Assembly: GCF_009389715.1 (NCBI RefSeq)
Contig: NW_024067666.1
Span: 1,219,001 to 1,283,000 of the forward strand
Direction: 5' to 3'
Length of the DNA stretch: 64,000 bases
DNA from: Phoenix dactylifera
Taxonomy: Eukaryota; Streptophyta; Magnoliopsida; Arecales; Arecaceae
Shown: piece after piece, positions 23,246-33,321 of the stretch
Position numbering within the stretch: position 1 is the first letter of the stretch
Layout: the number at the start of each line of letters is the position of its first letter
Translations under genes and position numbers: made by a program
Notes under the pieces: model-generated
The model's database searches: none
Told to the model about the DNA's origin: nothing
The model's input: only the letters and a program-made list of their open reading frames with translations

Positions 23246-26200
23246 TGTAATAACCCCAAAATTTTTTTCTATATAAAAAGGGATAGAATAGTCCTTTAAA
23301 ATTGATATAAGGGGTAAAATTGGAAGGAATCAAAAGATAATGGCATAGTTGTAGATATGTTGAAGTGTTAGGGGCAAAATGGGAATTTAATAATATTAAA
23401 CAAAGGTGAATAGTGCTTTGATGTGATTTAAATGGGGTGGTTGGTGGCTCACGGGAATGAAGCAGAGAGAAGAAAGGGAGGGGTTCTCAGGCGACAGAGA
23501 GGAAGAAAAAGAAGAAGAGGAAAGGAAAGGAAGAAAGGAAGAGGAAGAAGAAGAAGAAAAAGAAAGGGAAAGAAATCCCGGGTGCACTTCCAGCTAAAGG
23601 AAAAAAATGTAGATCTCCTTTTCCTCTACGCAAGGACCTCGATTTCCAAAAAAAGAAAAAGGTAAATATCCGTCCCTACCTAGTCTTTTGATGATATTAG
23701 GCTATACAAAGGGTGGATGTAGTCTAGAGGGGTCAGATAAGGGTTGTAGAGGTGGTTAAAAGAGAAAGAATCGGATTTCGACAAATTTTTCCGGCACTAC
23801 GGAAAAACTGTGTCGAAGTCCCAACTTCGGCGAATTATTTAGGGGGTCAAACGGCCTCCGATGATGATGCATGTTATCTCTTTGGAATCCTCTATGAGTG
23901 TAGAATGTTAGGTAAAAATTTCATCAAATTTGGAGTCCTGAAAGTGGATCAAAATCGGGATGAAGTAACCCACTGTCAGTTCGGGTTACTGTTCATCTGG
24001 GTGGAAAATAGGGGATTTCATGCTATAATAGAGTATTAAGCTTAGATCAAGCTAAAAGGGACCTTGTACTCATGCAAAGGAGTCCCTAATACACATAAAT
24101 GGTGAGTTAATTAATTAAAAAGAAAAAGAAGAAAGAAAAGAAAAGATTTAGGGAACAGGGGAGTTGAATCAATTAAAATTCCCTATGTTATAATTGGCAC
24201 GTAGATTATAGCCCTTGATACAAGACTAAATGTATTGTAAATGCATGTCACAGTTGGGCAAGAAGCTAGGGAACAAAAGGAAGAAGTTTCCCACTGCCTG
24301 CTGTAGATTTTTGGAGGCGTATCAGGGCTGTGCCGGATTGACAGGTGAGTGGGAGTCATGTACTTTGCACTATGAGCATCCTTAATTCATTTTCATGAAT
24401 GTCGCCAAGTGTGAATTGATTCCACTTGAGCATATTGATTGATATTGTAGTAGATTCCTCTATAATCTTGATTCTCCATGCTTGATTATTCTGTACATGC
24501 ATTTGAGGGAACATTGAGAGGAATTACGAGGGGTTGATGAGTAATCAAATTGATTCCGAATTGTGAAATGATTTCTTTTGTAAATTGATTTCATTTCCTC
24601 CATTTTAAAGACTTGTGAGTCGTAGCTTGATTATACTCTTTTATGAGTAATTAAATTGGTTCCAAATTGTGAAATAACTTCTTTTGTAAATTGATTTCAT
24701 TTCCTCCATTTCAAAGATTTGTAGAGCCTTCTTAGTGGTATATTGAGTTGTATTGCACTTCCTTGACCCTCACTCCTAACCCTGATGTTAGTTTATGATT
24801 GGGTCATGATCGAGTGAGTGGTAGTCTTGATCATACTCCTTTTTAGTAGAGTATTGGGAGGGTGCATTATGGCATTTATGCATGGCTTGGCAGTATCTGC
24901 AGGACACCTATAGTCGATGGGGTTGAACATCGGCCTTTGTGCACATAGTAGCCTTCTGGGTGGGCGGAACCCAGTCCCTTCCTAGGGGGGACACGGCCCT
25001 AGGCGTAGGATCGGCCGGTCCTACGACTTATATTCTGCTTGCCGCCGGGCATAGTAAGACCCCGCGAGGTGCAGTATGGCTTTCCGCGGATGTAGAATTC
25101 CCGCGAGGTGCCGTTTAGTATATAGATGTGAGAGGGATTTCTGTCCTGGATACTGGCCAGCATTTACATTATCAGTATGGTGTCTTATTCTGCATATGCA
25201 TGTGACCGTGAGGAGTTGTTGCTGGTTCGCCTGGGGCGTAAAACCCACCTTCCGACAGCTGTCTAGCATTTATATTATCAATATGGTGTCTTATCCTGCA
25301 TATGCATGTGACAGTAGGGAGTTGTTGCTGGTTCGCCTGGGCGTAAAACCCACCTCCCAACAGCTGTCTAGTGATGATTTACATATTGGTGTGGTGTCAT
25401 ATTCGATGTGTTTATATGGCAGTAGGGAGTTGTTGCTGGTTCGCCTGGGGCGTAAAACCCACCTCCCGATAGCTGTCTTGTTGATGATTCAGCCTATTGA
25501 CACCTGATTTATATGATTCAGTACTATGACCTATTGAGCATATTCATGGGTAGCATATATGATTACTTGATTATTCCATATGTGCTCCAGATGTGTTGAT
25601 TGGGATTGTGATGATTCACTTCATATTCTCTATATTGAGTTCATGTTCATCTTGTTATTGATCTTGAGATTTTTCATCTCGAGCCATGATTATATTCTGT
25701 CTCATGTGCATAGTACTCTCTACTCCACTCACTGAGTATTTATATACTCACTCCCCATTTTGGTGTTTTTGATTGCAGGGCAGGTATTGTATAGAGAAGA
25801 GCAGGGTTAGAGATTGCCTGCTAGCTGTGCCGCTCTATAGTATAGTATAGTATAATGTAGATAGAGGTTTATACCTTTTGGTGTATTATAAACCTTCTAT
25901 TGTATATAGTGCATAGTTACAGTCATAGATCCTATTGTGGATATGGGTTTGACCATGGATGGATTGGGAAGCAGGTATATATATATGTGTGCAGATCAGT
26001 TGTGTGCCTGTGATAATGTATTGCTATATATTGTCCAGGTTTATTATGTGACAGATTATGTGATTGCTGCTCTGACAGGTAGTGTGTTGTATGTATTGAG
26101 ATAATCCTGACAGGTCACTATAGGAAAAGTGATCATTTTGTGCATGTATCATGCCAAATTTTTCAAGATCTATTGATGATTGATAGGTAGTAAGGTTCTA

Positions 26201-26282
26201 CGCGGTGGCTGGTGGCCTTATGCCTACCCGCACCCTAGGACCGTCGCGGCAGCCCGCCGGGAATGGGGCGGGGGTCGTGACA
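23246..26282 (+). repeat. 3' LTR of element B
   Basis: It has the same length as the 5' LTR (3037 bp) and about 99 percent identity by eye. It ends GTGACA, immediately followed by the CCGGC duplication and the resumed coding sequence of element A. Confidence 0.95.
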
Positions 26283-29200
26283 CCGGCGAAGAACCACGGC
26301 GCCCCGCGCCCTCGTTCTCCGCCCCGACGTTTCAACCGGTACACCCCTCTCCTGACTCCCCGGGCCCAGATCCTTATGGAGATCAAGGGGCGGGAGGACC
26401 TCCCGGCCCCGAGACAGATGCGGAGGATACCTGGGAAGAGGCCCTCCCGGGCGTATTGTGAGTACCATCGAGACCACGGCCACGACACAGAGGACTGCTT
26501 CCAGCTTCGGGACGAGATCGAGGCTCTCATCCGTCGGAGGCGTCTCGGTCGATATGTGAGCGACCGACGTCCCCCCGCAGACCCGCGTCCGGCCGACCCG
26601 GCTCCTCCGGAGCCTCGGGAGCAGAATCGACCCGTTGCGGGCGTGATCCACACTATCACTGGGGGCTGCCCCCGGCCCGTGAGGAACGCAGGGGGCTCGA
26701 CGGAAGCGTCAGGGGCGGCCGTCGCAAAGAGGCAGAGGGTCGGCAATGTAATCACCTTTTGTGATGAGGATGTAAAGGGGGTTCAGACCCCCCACGATGA
26801 CGCCATGGTGATCTCCCTCACTATGGCAAACTATGATGTAAGGCGTGTTCTTGTGGATAGTGGAAGCTCAGCTGATATCTTGTTTTACGAGGCCTTCCAA
26901 AAGATGGGCTTGTCCAGACAATTGTTGCACAAAATATCCACCCCCCTCATAGGATTCACCGGTGACGCTGTCCCGGTGGAAGGTGTCGTTGAGCTGCCTG
27001 TGACTGCGGGCGTCGCACCCGCAGAAGCCACGGTGCGACTCGGGTTCTTGGTCGTCCGTGTTCCCTCAGCCTACAACGCTATCCTCGGACGACTCGGACT
27101 GAACGCCCTTCGCGCGGTGGTCTCTACGTACCATTTGCTCATGCGGTTCCCAACGGCGGTCGGGATCGGGGAGGTCCGAGGCGACCAACCGACCGCACGG
27201 CAATGTTTCCTAGCGACCCTCAAAGGGAAGAAGCCCGCAGAAGCCCTAAGCGTCGAGTCCCTTGATGCCAGAGACGAGGTGGCCTTGCGGCAGGGGGAGC
27301 CGGCCGAGGGTGTGGTCGAAGTTCCCCTCGAGGAAGGCCGCCGGGACCGGGTGGTCCGGGTCGGCGCCAATCTCGACCCGGGAGCTCGGGCCCGGTTGGT
27401 GGAATTCCTCCGAGCCAATGCCGATGTATTTGCCTGGTCGGCGGCCGATGTACCTGGGATCGGCCCGGAGGTCATTTCTCACGCCCTCAACGTCGACCCG
27501 ACCCACCGGCCAGTGAAGCAGAAGAAGAGACACTGTGCCCCGGATCGGATCCGGGTGGTCGACCAGGAGGTAGACAAACTCTTGGAGGCAGGATTTATAA
27601 GGGAGGTGAGTTACCCCGAGTGGCTGGCAAATGTTGTACTTGTCCGGAAGGCGAGCGGGAAGTGGAGGATGTGCGTCGACTATACCGACCTGAACAAGGC
27701 GTGCCCAAAGGATAGCTTCCCGCTTCCACGGATAGACCAACTGGTCGACGCGACTTCCGGATATCAGCTGCTGTCTTTCATGGACGCCTTCTCCGGTTAC
27801 AACCAGATAATGATGGCCCCACAGGACGAGGAGAAAACTGCCTTTATAACGGACCGGGGGCTGTACTGCTACAAGGTAATGCCCTTCGGTCTGAAGAATG
27901 CTGGCGCCACTTACCAGCGCCTCGTCAACAAAATCTTCAAAGAGCAAATCGGCCGGAACATGGAGGTGTACGTGGACGATATGCTGATGAAGAGCCGCCA
28001 GGCAGACCAGCACATCGCGGATCTGGAGGAGACTTTCACCATCTTACGGAAGTTTCGCATGAAGCTGAACCCAGCGAAGTGCGCCTTTGGCGCTTCGGCC
28101 GGGAGGTTCCTTGGTTTCATTGTCAACCAGCGGGGTATCGAAGCCAACCCGGACAAAATCAAGGCCATCCAAGGTATGTCCCCTCCGACCAAAGTAAAGG
28201 AAGTTCAGGAGCTCGCTGGAAGGGTCGCCGCACTCGGACGATTTGTGGCAAAATCAGCCGAACGCTGCCAACCATTCTTCAAGGTGTTAAAACGCCCGAA
28301 AGACTTCCTCTGGACGGCCGAATGTCAAGCAGCGTTCGACCAGCTCAAGGAATACCTGGCGTCTCCTCCCCTGCTATCCAAGCCGCAGGAAGGGGAGATG
28401 CTCTACCTCTATCTGGCGGTCTCCCCAACCGCGGTCAGTGCGGTGCTGGTTCGGGAAGAGGCAAAGCTCCAGAAGCCTGTGTACTACATCAGCCGGGTCC
28501 TACGGGACGCCGAGACGCGGTATACGAAGGCTGAAAAGATCGCCTTCGCGCTGCTGACCGCAACCAGGAGGCTCCGCCCCTATTTCCAGGCCCATTCTGT
28601 CACCCTCCTAACTGATCAACCGTTACAACAGATCCTCAGCAACCCCGAGAATGCGGGACGGCTGGTGAAGTGGGCAGTAGAACTCGGTGAGTTCGACATC
28701 CGCTACCAGCCTCGACCCGCCATCAAGGCCCAGGTGCTCGCGGACTTCCTCGCTGAGTGCACGGTGCAGGAGGCGGAACCTAGACCGCCGGAAACGCCCA
28801 GCCTCGACCTCCCGACCTGGACGCTTCACATCGATGGGTCGTCGAACCCCGAGGGTGGAGGGGCCGGGCTGGTCCTTACCAGTCCTGATGGAGTGATAGC
28901 CGAGTATGCCTTGAGGTTTGGATTTCCAGTTACCAACAACGAGGCGGAATACGAGGCCCTAGTCGCGGGATTCAAACTCACCGGGGAGCTCGGCATCCGG
29001 CGTTTGAAGGTCTTCACTGACTCCCAGCTGGTGGTCGGGCAGGTCCGTGGGGAGTTCGAGGCCCGGAGCCCGACCATGCAGAACTACGTCCGGAAGGTGC
29101 AGGCACTCATTCCCGACCTCGGCAGTGTCGACATCCAGCAGGTCCCCAGAAGCGAAAATGCCAGGGCCGACAGGTTGTCCCGCTTGGTGGGCGCAGAGGT

Positions 29201-30527
29201 GCACAACTTGTCGAGGGCAATCTACCTGGAGACCCTGGATGCCCCGAGCATCGGAGAGGCTAGAGCGGTGATGGCGATTGATCCGGAGCCGTCTTGGATG
29301 GACCCGCTCGTCGCCTACCTCGCCGAAGGGATCCTCCCTGAAGACGAAGATCAAGCTCGGCGACTTGTCAAGAAGTCCGCCCACTACGTACTCTATGAAG
29401 GGAGGCTGTATCGGACCTCGTTTACCGCCCCCCTCTTAAGGTGCCTCCGCCCCTCGGAGGCGGCCTACGTCCTCGGCGAAGTCCACGAGGGCGTCTGCGG
29501 ATCCCACTCGGGGGCTAGGTCCTTGGCGCACAAGATCATGAGGCAAGGCTATTATTGGCCTACCTTGTTGGAGGACTCAAAGGATTATGTACGAAAATGC
29601 GACGCCTGCCAGCGCCACGCCAACGTCCAGAGAGTCCCTTCTGTCCCCTTGGCACCAATCACCGCACCCTGGCCCTTCGCACAGTGGGGAATGGATATCC
29701 TCGGACCATTCCCCGTCGCTTCAGCCCAGCGGAAATTCTTGATTGTTGCAATCGACTACTTCACCAAGTGGGTGGAGGCAGAGCCGCTGGCCACTATCAC
29801 GGAGGCGCAAGTCCGGAAGTTCGTGAAGAAAAACATCATTGTCCGATTTGGGATACCCCGGGTCCTCATCTCGGATAATGGTCGACAGTTCGACAACAAG
29901 CATTTCCGTGACTTCTGCGAGGAGTTTGGGATCGAGTATCGGTTCACATCTGTGTCGCATCCCCAAACCAACGGTGAGGCCGAGGTGACAAACCGGACAA
30001 TCCTCCAAGGAATTAAGGCGCGAATCGGTCGGACGGGGCAAGCTTGGGTCGAAGAACTCGAGAACGTCCTTTGGGCGTATCGGACCACGCATCGGACCCC
30101 TACCGGGGAGACGCCTTTCAGCCTAACCTATGGCACGGAAGCGGTTGTCCCCGTGGAGCTCGGACTCCCCTCGCCCCGGGTGGCTACGCACCGACCCGAG
30201 GCCAATTCGGAGCAACTCCGAGGAAACCTGGACCTCTTGAAAGAAGCGAGGGAAATGGCGCAGGTTCGGATGGCGATGTATCAGCGGAGGGTGGCCCGAT
30301 ATTATAACTCCAAGGTCCGACCAAAACTTTTCAGAATCGGAGATCTGGTGCTAAGGCGAGCCAAAGCATCTCAACCCGCGGAAGGTGGGAAGTTGGCGCC
30401 AATTTGGGAAGGCCCGTATAGGGTTCGCTGGGGAAACCGACCTGGCTCCTACCAGTTGGAGGCCCTAGATGGTCGAGAAATTCCAAGGAGCTGGAATTCC
30501 GCTAACCTACGGGTGTATTACCAGTAG
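26283..30527 (+). CDS. Element A gag end and pol (protease, RT, RNase H, second RNase H, integrase)
   Basis: The long open frame continues from the element B LTR, but only sequence from 26283 belongs to element A. Order: a C/H-rich knuckle (YCEYHRDHGHDTEDC), protease (LVDSGSSADILFYEAF), reverse transcriptase (MDAFSGYNQIMM, YVDDMLMKSR), RNase H, a second archaeal-type RNase H (WTLHIDGSSNPEGGGAGLVL, NNEAEYEALVAGF), integrase zinc finger (HEGVCGSHSG, CDACQRH) and DDE core (WGMDILGPFPV, ISDNGRQFDN, HPQTNGEAEV). The double RNase H identifies the Tat lineage. No chromodomain is present. The pol part looks whole. Confidence 0.92.
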   Translation, partial: PAKNHGAPRPRSPPRRFNRYTPLLTPRAQILMEIKGREDLPAPRQMRRIPGKRPSRAYCEYHRDHGHDTEDCFQLRDEIEALIRRRRLGRYVSDRRPPADPRPADPAPPEPREQNRPVAGVIHTITGGCPRPVRNAGGSTEASGAAVAKRQRVGNVITFCDEDVKGVQTPHDDAMVISLTMANYDVRRVLVDSGSSADILFYEAFQKMGLSRQLLHKISTPLIGFTGDAVPVEGVVELPVTAGVAPAEATVRLGFLVVRVPSAYNAILGRLGLNALRAVVSTYHLLMRFPTAVGIGEVRGDQPTARQCFLATLKGKKPAEALSVESLDARDEVALRQGEPAEGVVEVPLEEGRRDRVVRVGANLDPGARARLVEFLRANADVFAWSAADVPGIGPEVISHALNVDPTHRPVKQKKRHCAPDRIRVVDQEVDKLLEAGFIREVSYPEWLANVVLVRKASGKWRMCVDYTDLNKACPKDSFPLPRIDQLVDATSGYQLLSFMDAFSGYNQIMMAPQDEEKTAFITDRGLYCYKVMPFGLKNAGATYQRLVNKIFKEQIGRNMEVYVDDMLMKSRQADQHIADLEETFTILRKFRMKLNPAKCAFGASAGRFLGFIVNQRGIEANPDKIKAIQGMSPPTKVKEVQELAGRVAALGRFVAKSAERCQPFFKVLKRPKDFLWTAECQAAFDQLKEYLASPPLLSKPQEGEMLYLYLAVSPTAVSAVLVREEAKLQKPVYYISRVLRDAETRYTKAEKIAFALLTATRRLRPYFQAHSVTLLTDQPLQQILSNPENAGRLVKWAVELGEFDIRYQPRPAIKAQVLADFLAECTVQEAEPRPPETPSLDLPTWTLHIDGSSNPEGGGAGLVLTSPDGVIAEYALRFGFPVTNNEAEYEALVAGFKLTGELGIRRLKVFTDSQLVVGQVRGEFEARSPTMQNYVRKVQALIPDLGSVDIQQVPRSENARADRLSRLVGAEVHNLSRAIYLETLDAPSIGEARAVMAIDPEPSWMDPLVAYLAEGILPEDEDQARRLVKKSAHYVLYEGRLYRTSFTAPLLRCLRPSEAAYVLGEVHEGVCGSHSGARSLAHKIMRQGYYWPTLLEDSKDYVRKCDACQRHANVQRVPSVPLAPITAPWPFAQWGMDILGPFPVASAQRKFLIVAIDYFTKWVEAEPLATITEAQVRKFVKKNIIVRFGIPRVLISDNGRQFDNKHFRDFCEEFGIEYRFTSVSHPQTNGEAEVTNRTILQGIKARIGRTGQAWVEELENVLWAYRTTHRTPTGETPFSLTYGTEAVVPVELGLPSPRVATHRPEANSEQLRGNLDLLKEAREMAQVRMAMYQRRVARYYNSKVRPKLFRIGDLVLRRAKASQPAEGGKLAPIWEGPYRVRWGNRPGSYQLEALDGREIPRSWNSANLRVYYQ

Positions 30528-31597
30528 AAAGACAAAGCCAGAAAGACAGTTCAAAAAATGTATAGTCCTTTTCATCTCAATAATTCCTGGTTACAATGGC
30601 GTGTTCGTGTGATTACAAAGAATTCTCAGAGGGGAATTGGGGAGTAAAGAAAGTAAGGAAGAGGTGGGGACTCCGTTAAGCTGAAGATCTGGGATCCCGA
30701 ACCCTCCATCCGAAGCAGCTGCAATCCCACCGGGCGTGGGTGCTTCCCCCCGGAGGCGCCATCGACGCCTCACGCAAAAGACGAAGAGCCGGCGCGGACG
30801 AAGAAGAAGTTCGCACTGCTTCTAGAGGAACGCCACCTCCAGGGATATTCCGGTCCTCCCCAGGAGAAGGGGAGGAAAGGAATACAAGGGAGAAGAGCGC
30901 GAGGAGGCGCGATCCCGGATGAAGCGTCTAGCGCAGAGCTCAATCGGGAGGTGGGACTGAAAAGAGGGGGGATGTGATCCCGGATGAAACGCCTAGAGCG
31001 GAGTTCCACCGGAGAGAATCTCCCTGTTGATCCCAGATGAAACGACTAGTTGGCGGAAGTTGCGAGGGGCGCGCCTCCCGTTCCTCCGGCGGGGGTTTCC
31101 CAGCCACGCGCCGGAGAGGAGGTCCACGATCCATGGCAACCTGAACAGCTCCGGCTTGGCAGGCTCCACCGCACCTGCGCTTATATTTATAGCCAAACTG
31201 TGGCCCCCTGGTCGTTCCGATGCGGGTGGCTCCAATAAATGCGGGCACATCGAATCAGGAGCCGTTCCGGCTCTCGAGGTTTATCCCCCCACGATCTCCT
31301 AAGCGTCGTTCTCCTTAATTGCATTCTTCGTGCAGGACACTCCGGGCGGCGTGTATCCCGCTGCCCACATATCTCCGCACGCGTCCAGGCCGCATCCGCC
31401 TCGAAGAACGCGCGTATCGCGGCCGCTTAACTGGCACTCCTCGCAAGCGGCAACTGGCCGGTCCGATTTCTCAGGTAACGCCTCAATTAGCATTTAATGG
31501 CCTTCTGGTGTTCCCCAGGCGACGCTTCGAGAGGAGGAGAAACACGATCGCAGCTGGCCACGGAGAAACCCCGTCGAGCGGCAAGTGATAGGGGCGC
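30528..31597. other. Element A internal region between pol and the tandem arrays
   Basis: This GC-rich sequence has frames on both strands and no recognised domain. Short repeated phrases such as GATCCCGGATGAA (near 30910, 30980 and 31030) recur. It is untranslated spacer typical of large Tat elements. Confidence 0.55.
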
Positions 31598-32450
31598 GAC
31601 CAACGAGCGGAATTTCCCGAGGCTTGGCCCTCGGATGCCAGGCTAACCCGATGATCATCCCGGGAGCAGACTAGCCTGAAGCCCCGACCGGTCGCCTCGG
31701 CTTGCGCCAGCCTTGGCCGACCAACGAGCGGAATTCCTCGAGGCTCGGCCCTCGGATGCCAGGCTAACCCGATGATCATCCCGGGAGCAGACTAGCCTGA
31801 AGCCCCGACCGGTCGCCTCGGCTTGCGCCAGCCTTGGCCGACCAACGAGCGGAATTCTCCGAGGCTCGGTCCTCGGATGCCAGGCTAACCCGATGATCAT
31901 CCCGGGAGCAGACTAGCCTGAAGCCCCGACCGGTCGCCTCGGCTTGCGCCAGCCTTGGCCGACCAACGAGCGAAATTCTCCGAGGCTCGGCCCTCGGATG
32001 CCAGGCTAACCCGATGATCATCCCGGAAGCAGACTAGCCTGAAGCCCCGACCGGTCGCCTCGGCTTGCGCCAGCCTTGGCCGACCAACGAGCGGAATTCT
32101 CCGAGGCTCGGTCCTCGGATGCCAGGCTAACCCGATGATCATCCCGGGAGCAGACTAGCCTGAAGCCCCGACCGGTCGCCTCGGCTTGTGCCAGCCTTGG
32201 CCGACCAACGAGCGGAATTCTCCGAGGCTCGGTCCTCGGATGCCAGGCTAACCCGATGATCATCCCGGGAGCAGACTAGCCTGAAGCCCCGACCGGTCGC
32301 CTCGGCTTGCGCCAGCCTTGGCCGACCAACGAGCGGAATTCTCCGAGGCTCGGTCCTCGGATGCCAGGCTAACCCGATGATCATCTCGGGAGCAGACTAG
32401 CCTGAAGCCCCGACCGGTCGCCTCGGCTTGCGCCAGCCTTGGCCGACCAA
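31598..32450. repeat. 121-bp tandem array in element A
   Basis: Units beginning GACCAACGAGCGGAATT start at 31598, 31719, 31840, 31961, 32082, 32203, 32324 and 32445. That gives seven full copies and the start of an eighth, differing at only a few sites. The repeated open frame on the minus strand is a by-product of a period that keeps frame shifts regular, not a gene. Confidence 0.95.
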
Positions 32451-32456
32451 CGAGCG

Positions 32457-33150
32457 GAATTTCCTGAGGCCTAACCCTCGGACGCCTGGCCTAGTGCCGG
32501 AAGAATTTCCTGAGGCCTAACCCTCGGATGCCTGGCCTAGCGCCGGAAGAATTTCCTGAGGCCTAACCCTCGGATGCCTGGCCTAGCGCCGGAAGAATTT
32601 CCTGAGGCCTAACCCTCGGATGCCTGGCCTAGCGCCGGAAGAATTTTCTGAGGCCTAACCCTCGGACGCCTGGCCTAGTGCCGGAAGAATTTCCTGAGGC
32701 CTAACCCTCGGATGCCTGGCCTAGCGCCGGAAGAATTTCCTGAGGCCTAACCCTCGGATGCCTGGCCTAGCGCCGGAAGAATTTCCTGAGGCCTAACCCT
32801 CGGATGCCTGGCCTAGCGCCGGAAGAATTTCCTGAGGCCTAACCCTCGGACGCCTGGCCTAGTGCCGGAAGAATTTCCTGAGGCCTAACCCTCGGATGCC
32901 TGGCCTAGCGCCGGAAGAATTTTCTGAGGCCTAACCCTCGGATGCCTGGCCTAGCGCCGGAAGAATTTTCTGAGGCCTAACCCTCGGATGCCTGGCCTAG
33001 CGCCGGAAGAATTTCCTGAGGCCTAACCCTCGGATGCCTGGCCTAGCGCCGGAAGAATTTCCTGAGGTCTAACCCTCGGATGCCTGGCCTAGCGCCGGAA
33101 GAATTTCCTGAGGCCTAACCCTCGGATGCCTGGCCTAGCGCCGGAAGAAC
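32457..33150. repeat. 46-bp tandem array in element A
   Basis: A 46-bp unit containing CTGAGGCCTAACCCTCGGA and GCCTGGCCTAGCGCCGGAAG repeats about 15 times, directly after the 121-bp array. Two variants (GGATGCC...AGCGCC and GGACGCC...AGTGCC) alternate in a higher-order pattern. The arrays share short words (GAATT, CTCGGATGCC), so one may have grown from the other. Confidence 0.93.
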
Positions 33151-33321
33151 TTCAAGAGTCAGGAGTCGGCGAGGCGCTACCAGGAGTTAAAAAGAGGAAG
33201 GACGAAAGTGAAATGAGGAAACACTTTGTTTGCATTAACTTTCGTTGCATCAGGGTCGAGACCCATACAATGTGGCAAAACGCCAACATACAAAGAAAAG
33301 AACAAAGAAAAGTACAGAGAG

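Larger units (their letters stand above)
15205..26282 (+). mobile_element. Ty3-type LTR element, Tekay lineage chromovirus (inner element B)
   Basis: Two LTRs of 3037 bp each (15205-18241 and 23246-26282) start TGTAATAACCCC and end GTGACA. The 5-bp duplication CCGGC flanks them (15200-15204, 26283-26287). A primer site complementary to initiator tRNA-Met and a polypurine tract are present. The LTRs differ at about 25-30 sites by eye (near 0.9 percent), mostly transitions, which suggests a few hundred thousand to about a million years. It is therefore younger than its host element A, as nesting demands. It looks nearly whole, with about one break in the coding region. Confidence 0.95.

Noticed and set aside
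31655-32384. Series of identical 81-residue minus-strand open frames
   Set aside because: They are the same frame recurring every 121 bp in the tandem array and have no domain or start context.
31598-33150. Regular repeats that could suggest a CRISPR array
   Set aside because: The units are contiguous with no unique spacers and lie inside a plant LTR element, so they are tandem satellites.
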